Shown: positions 27,147-35,159 of the stretch, piece after piece
Layout: each line of letters begins with the position of its first letter
Numbering within the stretch: position 1 is the stretch's first letter
Assembly (NCBI GenBank): GCA_001544655.2
Contig: FCOD02000003.1
Span: forward strand, 62,001 to 126,000
From: Caballeronia turbans
Lineage (GTDB): Bacteria > Pseudomonadota > Gammaproteobacteria > Burkholderiales > Burkholderiaceae
Length of the DNA: 64,000 bases
Reading direction: 5' to 3'
Program-made: the position numbers and the translations under genes
Notes under the pieces: generated by a model
Told to the model about the DNA's origin: nothing
Database searches by the model: none
What the model saw: only the letters and a program-made list of their open reading frames with translations

Positions 27147-28349
27147 TCACTCGCGCCGCTCGCCGACTGCCGACAGGCTGCGGTAGACCACGAAGGGCGA
27201 GACTATCTGCAGCACGACGATCGAGCACATGATGATCGCGCGCAGCGTCGGGTCGTAGTCCGGATAGAGAACGTACATGTCGTCGACGAGCACGTACGCC
27301 AGCGCCGACATCGGCGTCAGCGCGACGCCGAGCGCCGCGCCCTGCTTCCAGTCGAGCCCGCTCGGCTTCGCGAAAATCAGCACGCCGACGAGCTTGCCGA
27401 CGAAACGCGCAACGATCAGCCCGAGCGCCGCGACGCCGCCGAGCGCGATATCGCGCCAGTGAAACGGCGTGAGCGTCAGCGCAAAAAGAATCACGGTCAG
27501 GAGCCATCCGGCGGAGCCGAAGTGCGACGGCCAGAGTTGCGGACGTTCGTCGGCGTTTTTCACGATGATGCCCGCGGCGAGCAGCGCGAGAATCGTCGAC
27601 AGCTTGAAGATATGCGCGACCGCGATCGCCAGCAGCACGAGCCCGAAGAGCGCGACGAACGAATGCTCGTCGTTCGCGGGCAGGCGCCGCACCAGCAGAT
27701 TGCAGGCGCGCGCGAGCAGGAACGCGAGCACGAGCGAGCCGATCAGCAGATAGAGCGGCTGCAGGATCGTCGCGAGCGCGTTGCCGTAGATTTCCTGATG
27801 CAGCACGCCCGCCGCGAGCTTCTCGACGATCACCGCATACATGCTGTTGAGCGCGGTCAGCGTCAGCAGACGTTGCGTGACCTGGCCTTCCGCGCGCAGT
27901 TCGGTCTTCAACTGGATGACCATCGCGGGCGACGTCGCCATCGCAATGGCCGCGATCACGACCGAGGGCATCGTCGGCACGTTGAGCAATGTCAGCGCGA
28001 TCAGCACGAGGCCGAACGTCAGCGTCGATTCGGCGATGCTCGACAAGATCAGATACGGATTGCGACGGATCCAGCGCAGATCGAGCCGCCCACCCAATTC
28101 GAAGAGCAGCAGCCCGAGCGCGACATCGAGCAGCGGCCGCGACAGGCCGGCCGCGCTTGCGTCGATCACACCGAGACCCGCGTTACCGGCGATCAGCCCG
28201 ATCACCGCGAACCCGGTGATGCGCGGCAAGCGCCACGCGCGCCATAACAGCTCGCCGGCGAGCCCCGCCGTAATGAGCGCGAGACCGGCCCAGAAAATGG
28301 CGTCGGGTTCGAGCGGCCAGACGGGCAAAAATGAAAATGCCGAATTCAT
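27147..28349 (-). CDS. Kef-type (CPA2) cation:proton antiporter, membrane domain only
   Basis: This 400-residue inner-membrane protein has about twelve hydrophobic segments of the sodium/hydrogen exchanger fold. Motifs include LRPLITGF-like RLPRITGFAVIGLIAGNAGLG, ALGLLLFELGGRLDLRWI and ATSPAMVIQL. There is no C-terminal TrkA-N or TrkA-C domain, so it is shorter than KefB/KefC. The exchanged ion is not determinable. It is 42 bases upstream of the YbdK gene and probably cotranscribed with it. AAGGAG lies 12 bases before the ATG. Confidence 0.88.
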   Translation of the reverse strand: MNSAFSFLPVWPLEPDAIFWAGLALITAGLAGELLWRAWRLPRITGFAVIGLIAGNAGLGVIDASAAGLSRPLLDVALGLLLFELGGRLDLRWIRRNPYLILSSIAESTLTFGLVLIALTLLNVPTMPSVVIAAIAMATSPAMVIQLKTELRAEGQVTQRLLTLTALNSMYAVIVEKLAAGVLHQEIYGNALATILQPLYLLIGSLVLAFLLARACNLLVRRLPANDEHSFVALFGLVLLAIAVAHIFKLSTILALLAAGIIVKNADERPQLWPSHFGSAGWLLTVILFALTLTPFHWRDIALGGVAALGLIVARFVGKLVGVLIFAKPSGLDWKQGAALGVALTPMSALAYVLVDDMYVLYPDYDPTLRAIIMCSIVVLQIVSPFVVYRSLSAVGERRE

Positions 28350-29169
28350 CGTATTGGCTTCTCCTTCGTTGCTGCAGCAGAGCGTGCACGTTCCGTTGCG
28401 TGACTCGCATCGACGGCGCGCGCTCGCGGGCGAGGCGCATCGGGCCCGCTATGCGAGCGTTGGTTCATTCAGGCGAAACGAAATGCGAACGAACACGGCG
28501 TCACGTCAGGACGTGCACGGATTAGACGACGCGTTCGGCTAGCTGCGATGCGCCCTGCATGCCCTCGATGTCGCACCGGAGAACTCGGATCCGTGTGACA
28601 TGGGTAACGCATGCGGCGCCCGCTCGAATGCCGGGCCGAACACAGCAAACGACGGCGCGGCTTCGTTGATCAGATTCTTGGCTCGCAACCATCGTTCCAT
28701 TGAAGCGGTCGCCGTCCGAACGGCGCGACGCAGGAAGAAGCGCGATTGTGCCATACCTCCGTTGCCCTGACAGAAAGTCCAAGCTCCTGATTCTTATGAA
28801 GTAAAAGCGACTGCCGGGCTCGAAGCAGGATGGAAAGGCTGACCGCTCGCCGTTATCGGGACGTTCGGATTTCTGGTTTATGCCTGACCGATGGCTTCGT
28901 CTTCAGGTGTTTACAGGTTTACTGTATATAAACGTAGTAGTAGTTAACAAGAGGCTGCGTCTTCTGTGGATAACCCATCTTTCGTCTTTACATTCAATCA
29001 TTTGGATAAAGCAGAAGCGGGCCGTAAACATGTTGGCGCGGCGCGGCCAACCCGGAACAACTTTGGCGCGCGTAAACCGGAAGTCCAGGTTGTCCCGTTT
29101 ACGTGCACATCGCGTTCACACGACTTCCACCTGCAATTAGACGGGTTATCCACAACGTGCCGGGGACAA
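28350..29169. other. Candidate origin segment 2: intergenic region with DnaA boxes
   Basis: This 820-base gap has no supported gene. Its right part carries two perfect DnaA boxes facing each other, TGTGGATAA at 28965-28973 and TTATCCACA at 29146-29154. A one-mismatch box lies at 29001-29009. An AT-rich tract, GTTTACTGTATATAAACG and neighbours, lies at about 28907-28952. The left part (28350-28860) shows nothing I can assign. It lies 3 kb from segment 1. Gene direction and strand composition change across this region, as expected at an origin. Confidence 0.55.
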
Positions 29170-30972
29170 CTATGTCGAGCCGATTTCTCCATGACGGAGC
29201 GCTCTGAGCAAAAAGCGGGCTGGGTCGACGGCGTCCGCGAGTTCGCGCTCGATGAGCCACGGTTCTCCTTCAATCTGCGACGCGATCAGCTCGGCCGCGA
29301 GCGTCGCCCAGACGAGCCCGCGCGAGCCGAATGCGAATGCGCCGTAAAGACCGGGCATGCGCGGCAGATCGAGCGGCCACGCGCCCGAGAGTTGAGGCGC
29401 ATCGCGGCGCGCGGCGCTTTCGTCGGCAAGCTGGCCGATCATCGGCATGCGGTCGCTCGTCACGCAGCGGAACGCGACGCGCCCCGCGCGGATTTGCTTC
29501 GGCGCGAGCGCTAGATCCGGCAACATCCCCGCGACGCGCTCGATGTTCTCCAGATGCCCGGCTTCGCGAATATCCCGGTCGGGATCGTCGATGTCATAGG
29601 TCGCGCCGATGAGCGCGCCGTCCGCGCCGAGCGGCACCGCGTAGCCTTCGCCGATAACCGGCGCACGCAGGGCATCGAGCGCGGATGAATCGAGCACGGT
29701 GAGCTGGCCGCGCACGCTGCGTGTCGGCGCGCCATACAGACCGGCGAGCCGCGCGGCATCGTGAGCGTTGGCGAGCACCATCACCGGCGCGCTCGCGATC
29801 TCGCCGCCGCTCGTATCGAACGCGCTCCAGATGCGGCCATCGTGCGCAATGCGCGTTACGTCGGTTTCCATGCGCAGCGTGATCCGGGCAGCGGCGTCGG
29901 CGAGTTGCGCTGTGCAAACGGCCGCAGGCGAGATCGCACCGCCGCGCGGAAAGAACCAGCCGCCGCGCGCGACATCGACGCCCGCGATGCGCGATGCATC
30001 GGCGCGCGTCGTCGGCTGCACGTATTCAGATGGATACGCGAAGCGCGCGATGGCGGCGGCGAGCGCAGTGGCGTCTTCGGGCGTGTCGGCGATCTGTAGC
30101 AAACCCGCGGGGCTGCGCAGCAAGTCGTGATGTGCGTCTTCGAGCGCCTGCCATCGGCGCAATGCGTAGAGAAAGCCCGCGCGCGTGAGGCGGGCGGCGA
30201 CACTGTCGTCGCGCCAGACGATAGGATGAAACACGCCCGCCGGATTGCCCGATGCATCGCGCGCGGGCAACGCGTGACGATCGATCAGCGTGACGTGCCA
30301 GCCGCGCCCGGCGAGCCGCGCGCTCACGGCACAGCCCGCGAGTCCCGCGCCGATGACGACGGCCTCGCGCGCGCTCGCAGCGCAAGGAAGCGGCGGTTCG
30401 TGGCGGCGCACGCGCCAGCGCGGCGCGAAGCGTGCGACGAGCCGTGCGTCCGCCGCCGCCGACGAGCACTCGAAGCCCGACGATTCCAGCGCGCGGCGCA
30501 TCGGCAAATGAAGCGGCCCGGATGCGTTCGCGCAGACTGTCGCGCCGTCGCCGGCAAAGCGCGCGAGCGATTTGCATAAGGCGCGTGGATCGTCGGTCGC
30601 TTCGAGATGGAAGGCATCGGCGCGTAGCCAGAGTTTCGACAGCATCGCCTGCGCGTCGTCGCCAATGGCGAGCGTGAGCACCACGCGTCCTTCGTCGAAC
30701 TCCAGCCGATGCATGCCTGCCACGCGCATCGGCCACGCGCGTGCAAGCTCGGCCGCGAGCGGCGATGCGTCATCGGTCGATGGTGGATCGTCCAGCGCCT
30801 TTAGCGTCGCAATCGCCACGACGTGCAACCGGTCGCAACGCTCTTCGTCGTCGCGCCAGCGCTGCCAGAGCGGGAGGAAGGCGCTGAATGTCATATCGAC
30901 GAAGGTGAAGACGCGCGTGCGCCGCCAGCGCGCGGGAAGATCGTGCGGCGCGAAAAACAGAGATTCGGTCAT
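29170..30972 (-). CDS. mnmC: MnmC with intact oxidase domain and decayed methyltransferase domain
   Basis: MnmC normally has an N-terminal AdoMet methyltransferase that makes mnm5U, and a C-terminal FAD oxidase that converts cmnm5U to nm5U. Here (600 residues) the FAD domain from about residue 205 is complete: EAVVIGAGLAGCAVSARLAG, GNPAGVFHPIV and GLYGAFAFGSRGLVWATL. The N-terminal part still aligns in places (DLPARWRR, RDDEERCDRLH, MHRLEFDEGRV). However, the glycine-rich AdoMet motif is replaced by VDMTFSAFLPLW and the catalytic DGFAP block by FHLEATDDPRAL. About 50 N-terminal residues are missing. An in-frame stop at 30991-30993 rules out a longer start. It lies 18 bases behind the DedA-rhodanese gene. 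Confidence 0.85.
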   Translation of the reverse strand: MTESLFFAPHDLPARWRRTRVFTFVDMTFSAFLPLWQRWRDDEERCDRLHVVAIATLKALDDPPSTDDASPLAAELARAWPMRVAGMHRLEFDEGRVVLTLAIGDDAQAMLSKLWLRADAFHLEATDDPRALCKSLARFAGDGATVCANASGPLHLPMRRALESSGFECSSAAADARLVARFAPRWRVRRHEPPLPCAASAREAVVIGAGLAGCAVSARLAGRGWHVTLIDRHALPARDASGNPAGVFHPIVWRDDSVAARLTRAGFLYALRRWQALEDAHHDLLRSPAGLLQIADTPEDATALAAAIARFAYPSEYVQPTTRADASRIAGVDVARGGWFFPRGGAISPAAVCTAQLADAAARITLRMETDVTRIAHDGRIWSAFDTSGGEIASAPVMVLANAHDAARLAGLYGAPTRSVRGQLTVLDSSALDALRAPVIGEGYAVPLGADGALIGATYDIDDPDRDIREAGHLENIERVAGMLPDLALAPKQIRAGRVAFRCVTSDRMPMIGQLADESAARRDAPQLSGAWPLDLPRMPGLYGAFAFGSRGLVWATLAAELIASQIEGEPWLIERELADAVDPARFLLRALRHGEIGST

Positions 30973-30990
30973 GCGACAGGGGAAGACACG

Positions 30991-32013
30991 TCAAGCGGAA
31001 GACGACTTGGCCAAGGTCCGCGCGGCGCCGTTCGGGGCGTCTTCGATCGTCAGCGGCTCGAGCGCGTAGCCCGCCGCGCGCCATGCCGCGAGGCCGCCGA
31101 GCAGCGGCGCGACATCGGTGAAGCCGTGCGCGGCGAGTTCCTTGGCGGCAAGCGCGGCGGACACTTCGCTCGGGCAGTCGCAGTACGTCACGAGCTTGCG
31201 GTCGCGGGCGATACCGGCGAGCTGCGATGCGGCGTCGTCGTGCAGGAGCAGCGCGCCGGGAATGGCGAACGGATCCATCGCGCGGCGTTCGCGGCGGCGC
31301 ACGTCGATGACGAGCGGCGGCGGTTCGCCATCGAGCAGCGCGCGCAGCATCGCGATATCGATGCGCGCCATGCGCAGCCTCCGCAACAGCGACACGCGCT
31401 GCCACCAGCGCATGGCGAGATAGAGCGCGAGCGCGATGATCGCAAGCACGACCACGCCGCGCCCGAACAGGTCGAGCCAGGCGAGCATGCGATCGACGAG
31501 ATCGGCGAACATCGCGCCGAACGCGACGCCGATGCCGGACCACAACAATGCGCCGAGCGCGTCATACAAGAGAAAGCTGCCGAAGCCGATGCCGGTCGCG
31601 CCCGCGACGGGTATCGCGAGCGTCGACAGGCCGGGGATGAATTTGGACAGGGCGAGAATGCGCACGCCGAAGCGCCCGAAGAAGTCGAGGCTGCGGTTCA
31701 CGCAGGTATCGCGCGAGATCGAGATCTTGCACATGAAGGCAAGCACGCGGCTGCCGTAGCGACGCCCGAGCCAGAACCAGAGCGTGTCGCCGATGAGCGC
31801 GGCCGTGCTGGCCGTGACGACGATCGCCAAGAGCGGCCCCCATGCAGCCGACGGAAAGCCCGAAGGCACGCCCGTTGCGAAGCTCGCGGAGACCGTGATC
31901 GCACCCGTCAGAATCAGTGTGGGCAAGGCTGGGAGCGGCAAGCCGAGGCATTCGAGCAGAACGTTGGCAAAAACCAACGGCAGGCCGTATTCGATGATCA
32001 GCTCGCGTAGCAT
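30991..32013 (-). CDS. DedA (VTT) membrane protein fused to a rhodanese domain
   Basis: This protein has about 340 residues. Residues 1-200 are a DedA/SNARE-associated membrane domain (LLECLGLPLPALPTLILTGA, SRDTCVNRSLDFFGRFGVRI, KFIPGLSTLAIPVAG). DedA proteins take part in phospholipid scrambling and envelope homeostasis. Residues about 230-320 form a rhodanese domain with LVIDVRRRERRAMD and the putative catalytic Cys in YCDCPSEVSAA. The ATG at 32013 is chosen by family; a TTG 27 bases upstream is possible. The two domains in one chain occur in related genomes. Confidence 0.85.
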   Translation of the reverse strand: MLRELIIEYGLPLVFANVLLECLGLPLPALPTLILTGAITVSASFATGVPSGFPSAAWGPLLAIVVTASTAALIGDTLWFWLGRRYGSRVLAFMCKISISRDTCVNRSLDFFGRFGVRILALSKFIPGLSTLAIPVAGATGIGFGSFLLYDALGALLWSGIGVAFGAMFADLVDRMLAWLDLFGRGVVVLAIIALALYLAMRWWQRVSLLRRLRMARIDIAMLRALLDGEPPPLVIDVRRRERRAMDPFAIPGALLLHDDAASQLAGIARDRKLVTYCDCPSEVSAALAAKELAAHGFTDVAPLLGGLAAWRAAGYALEPLTIEDAPNGAARTLAKSSSA

Positions 32014-32234
32014 GGATCGGACCCAGTTGTTCTGCGCCAAAAAAAACCGCCGCGAGCCTCAAAAATATAAGGGTAAATCTTTGAAACCCTTATCCTGATT
32101 GGGTTTGCGCTGCGCTATCATACCAAGCGCCGCGTATAGAGGCGGCGTGAAGGCGACGAAGTGAAGCAATGCCGTTGAGATGGCGCGTAACACCGCCGAT
32201 TCCCCGGTCGGCCGCGCCAGAAGGCCGTCGCTAC

Positions 32235-32262
32235 TCGACTGCACGGCTTGCGCACGTATAAT
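32235..32262 (+). promoter_or_regulatory. Promoter of the HU gene
   Basis: A perfect -10 TATAAT (32257-32262) lies 50 bases before the HU start codon, with TCGACT (32235-32240) 16 bases upstream as a -35. The strong -10 fits an abundant nucleoid protein. Confidence 0.65.
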
Positions 32263-32311
32263 CGGCGCGTTCGCGCTGTTCGTGTCAACCTAAACTGATA
32301 AAGGAACCTTA

Positions 32312-32590
32312 ATGAACAAACAGGAATTGATCGACGCCGTAGCCGCTCAGACCGGCGCCAGCAAGGCTCAAACCGGCGAAACGCTGGACACGTTGCTCGA
32401 AGTGATCAAGAAGGCTGTATCGAAAGGTGACGCAGTTCAGTTGATCGGCTTCGGCAGCTTCGGCTCGGGAAAGCGCGCAGCGCGCACCGGCCGCAACCCG
32501 AAGACTGGCGAGTCCATCAAGATTCCGGCCGCGAAGACGGTCAAGTTTACGGCTGGCAAGGCATTCAAGGACGCAGTGAACAAGCGGTAA
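32312..32590 (+). CDS. hup: HU-type nucleoid DNA-binding protein
   Basis: This 92-residue histone-like protein begins [15 protein letters not shown] and contains the HU signature [22 protein letters not shown], whose arm contacts the DNA minor groove with its proline. It bends and compacts DNA and assists replication initiation. Length and sequence are standard. AAGGAACC lies upstream. It has its own promoter and terminator. Confidence 0.97.
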   Translation: MNKQELIDAVAAQTGASKAQTGETLDTLLEVIKKAVSKGDAVQLIGFGSFGSGKRAARTGRNPKTGESIKIPAAKTVKFTAGKAFKDAVNKR

Positions 32591-32636
32591 GCTTCTTGCC
32601 GATTGTGCGGCTACTCGAAGTAGCCAGTTATACATA

Positions 32637-32661
32637 ACCCGCCTTCGGCGGGTTTTTTTTT
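32637..32661 (+). terminator. Intrinsic terminator of the HU gene
   Basis: The stem ACCCGCC / GGCGGGT with a TTC loop is followed by nine T residues, 46 bases after the HU stop codon. Confidence 0.9.
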
Positions 32662-32712
32662 CGGCTGCGCATCTCGTTGGCGGGCTCGACGTTGCATCGA
32701 GCCGTTCACGCT

Positions 32713-33990
32713 TCAATGCCGATGATCCTCGCAATTGCAATCGGGACCATGATCGTGGTGGTCGTTATCATGATCGTGATCGTGGTCGTGCTCTTCGACG
32801 TCCCAAGCGGGAAACGGATCGGCGAAGCGATGCCAGCCATCGAGGCCGAGCGCCCATTCGTCGTCGGTCAGAAGGCATGCATCGAACCTGGCCTGCCATG
32901 CGGTGCGGTCGAGGTTCTCGCCGATCAGCACCAGTTCCTGCCGGCGATCGCCGATGCTGTTGTCGTCCGGGTCGCCATACCATTCCGCAACGATCTCCGC
33001 TTCGAGCTCGGGGTCGTCGATCGGCCATTCGCTGCGATCTTGCGCGGCCCACCACAACCCCGCCGGACCGTGCCGCACGGTCCCGCCCGCTTGCGACAGC
33101 GAGCCGCCGACATCGCTTCGCGTCGCGAGCCAGAAGAAGCCTTTCGCCCGCAGGACACCGGGCCATTCCTGATGCAGCAGGTTCCACAGGCGCTCGGGAT
33201 GAAACGGCCGGCGTGCGCGATACACATAATGGCCGATGCCGGAGGCATCGGGCTCGTCGCTCGCCGCGTGCTCGCCGTTGAGAATCGCAAGCCACCCGGG
33301 CGCGCTCGCGGTCGCATCGAAATCGAAGCGGCCGGTGTTCAGCACGTCGCCGGAAGACACGTTGCCGGATTGCGCCCGCACTTGAAGCGCGCGCGGATTG
33401 AGCCCGTGCAGGATGCGCGCGATCCTTTCCACTTCGTCCGCGCCGGCGAGATCGATCTTGTTGATGACGATGACATCGCAGAACTCGATCTGCTCGATGA
33501 GGGTCTCGACGACTGTCTGGTCGTCTTCGTCGCCGTGGCTTTCTTGCGAGAGACCGCGCTCGGCGAGCGAGTCCGAAGACGCATAGTCGCGCAGGAAGGT
33601 CGCGGCATCGATCACGGTCACGAACGTATCGAGATGCGCGCGGCCCGCGAGCGTCGCGTCGTCGTCATCGCCGAATGCGAGATGCTCGGCGATCGTGATC
33701 GGATTCGCGATGCCCGACGATTCGACGATGATCGCATCGAAGCGCTGCTGTTCCGCGATCCAGGTGATCGCGCTTTCGAGCGTCTCCATCGATGGGTCGC
33801 CGAGCGTCAGCACGAGGCAGCCGTTGGGCAAGTCGGTGGTTTCGCGTTCCGCGCCGGACGCGGCCTTGCCGCATGTCACGGCGCCGATGCGGATTCCTTC
33901 GGCGTTGGCGAGCAAGGCATCGACGAGCGTGGTCTTACCCGCGCCGATGAATCCCGATAGCACGGTAATGGGCAATGGCGTCTGGTTCAT
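32713..33990 (-). CDS. CobW/COG0523 GTPase lacking the CXCC metal motif
   Basis: This 425-residue G3E-family GTPase (metallochaperone type) has Walker A SGFIGAGKTTLVDAL at residues 12-26, IIVESSGIA and NKID. A C-terminal CobW_C domain is followed by a His/Asp-rich tail (EEHDHDHDHDNDHHDH and CNCEDHRH). Canonical members have GCICC or a similar CXCC after switch I for zinc or cobalt transfer. Here the position reads LPNGCLVLTLGD, keeping only the first Cys. A second CobW gene at 58.3-59.3 kb has the intact motif. The role may be zinc homeostasis, but the metal site is altered. Confidence 0.87.
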   Translation of the reverse strand: MNQTPLPITVLSGFIGAGKTTLVDALLANAEGIRIGAVTCGKAASGAERETTDLPNGCLVLTLGDPSMETLESAITWIAEQQRFDAIIVESSGIANPITIAEHLAFGDDDDATLAGRAHLDTFVTVIDAATFLRDYASSDSLAERGLSQESHGDEDDQTVVETLIEQIEFCDVIVINKIDLAGADEVERIARILHGLNPRALQVRAQSGNVSSGDVLNTGRFDFDATASAPGWLAILNGEHAASDEPDASGIGHYVYRARRPFHPERLWNLLHQEWPGVLRAKGFFWLATRSDVGGSLSQAGGTVRHGPAGLWWAAQDRSEWPIDDPELEAEIVAEWYGDPDDNSIGDRRQELVLIGENLDRTAWQARFDACLLTDDEWALGLDGWHRFADPFPAWDVEEHDHDHDHDNDHHDHGPDCNCEDHRH

Positions 33991-34127
33991 CGCAGTGAGC
34001 GTGACGGAGGAAGGGAGCGCGCGAGCGCGAGCCCGCGCTGCCGTTCGGGCGGCGCGGGCGATCGAATAGGGGATTTTGCATCAAATGCGCGCCGGACGCG
34101 GCGCGTGTGCGAGTAGCGCGCCTTGGG

Positions 34128-34571
34128 TCAGCGCGTGGCCTGAAGCAGCTTCCAGCGACGCAGGATCTCGATGATCTGCGCCGAGTACTTGTCGCGTAGC
34201 GCGGGTGTTTCGGAATGGTAAGCACCGACCGCCTGCCACGAATTGCCGTACTTGTTCATTTTCTGGCGCAGATGCCAGGCGGCGACATACACGCTCTTGC
34301 ACGGCTCCATCAGCGTGCCGCTGGAAATGCCGTACTGCGCCAGCGTGTTGAGATGGATCGAATTGATCTGCATCAGCCCGTAGTCGGTCGAGCCGTTGGC
34401 GTTCTTGTTGATGGCGTCAGGCTTGTTGTGCGATTCCTGCCAGGCGATCGCGCGCAGGATGAGCGGATTGACCTTCTGATACTTCGCGGCTTCGTCGAAG
34501 CAGTCCGCATGTGCGGAGGCGGCCGCCGTGAGCGGCCCGCATATCGCAAGTAGTCGCAATATTCTCTTCAT
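34128..34571 (-). CDS. Secreted lytic transglycosylase (SLT, IpgF/VirB1-like)
   Basis: This 147-residue protein starts with signal peptide MKRILRLLAICGPLTAAASA and is cleaved near AHA|DC. The SLT domain carries the catalytic Glu in ILRAIAWQESHNKPDAIN, followed by YGLMQINSIHL and a late AWHLRQKMNKYGNSWQAVGAYH-type segment. It cleaves peptidoglycan glycan strands, and this small subtype commonly serves secretion or pilus machines. It lies 0.6 kb from the start of the gsp operon, divergent to it, so it may open the wall for the type II secretion system. AAGGAAG precedes the ATG. Confidence 0.9.
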   Translation of the reverse strand: MKRILRLLAICGPLTAAASAHADCFDEAAKYQKVNPLILRAIAWQESHNKPDAINKNANGSTDYGLMQINSIHLNTLAQYGISSGTLMEPCKSVYVAAWHLRQKMNKYGNSWQAVGAYHSETPALRDKYSAQIIEILRRWKLLQATR

Positions 34572-34872
34572 CTTCCTTCTACTCCATCCGCAGATGCGGA
34601 ACGTCATGCCGCCGTTGCGGCGCCTTGGCGCCAACGCCAACAAATCAACGCCCGCGGCCGGACTGCATGGGGAAAACCCGCCCATTTCGCAACCGCCCGG
34701 AATGCGGAACCGACCGTATCATACCGGCTGACGAATCAGACCATAAGTTGGCTATCAGACATACGCCCGGTGCAGCGCCGGAAGCCCGCTTGCGCGGGAA
34801 CACATCGGACCGTCAATCAGGTGTGATCTAAATGTATGAATAATAAGACTTCTGGACGGGGTACAATTCGGC

Positions 34873-34932
34873 TCCCGCGTGCATCGGCCGACCTCTGGAA
34901 GCGTCCAGGTACGGTCTATCGGCAAGTTTTTT
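34873..34932 (+). ncRNA. Putative short structured RNA or attenuated leader upstream of gspD
   Basis: After a -10-like TACAAT (34862-34867) comes a nested hairpin. GCCGA (34887-34891) pairs with TCGGC (34919-34923), and CTGGA / TCCAG (34895-34899, 34904-34908) form an inner stem with an AGCG loop. Six T residues follow (34927-34932). This has the form of a short RNA ending in an intrinsic terminator, or a leader attenuator for gsp. No good -35 element is seen. Elsewhere in the 34572-35159 gap I see only the gsp promoter candidate. Confidence 0.35.
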
Positions 34933-35012
34933 GAAAGCTTGAGGGCGCTGGAAAACGTAGCGAAGTCGACAGCCAGGCGTCATCTGATCCGGAACGAATT
35001 GGCACATTTTCG

Positions 35013-35040
35013 TTACATTAAGCTGTTATCGTCATATTTT
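35013..35040 (+). promoter_or_regulatory. Putative gsp operon promoter
   Basis: TTACAT (35013-35018) and TATTTT (35035-35040), spaced by 16 bases, lie about 120 bases before gspD in an AT-rich patch. Prediction by eye. Confidence 0.4.
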
Positions 35041-35159
35041 TTAAAATGATCGCGATGTTCCGGGCCTGTGCGTCCCACATCGCGGTTGGCAGCGCTCTCG
35101 GCTGACGGGCGGTGCTGCCTTGGCTGGCTCCCCCGAGACCCGGCTCTGACATCACATTC

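Noticed and set aside
28522-28782. 86-codon minus-strand frame in the candidate origin gap
   Set aside because: No ribosome-binding site, no recognisable motif, no membrane segment, and arginine-rich composition typical of chance frames in GC-rich DNA.
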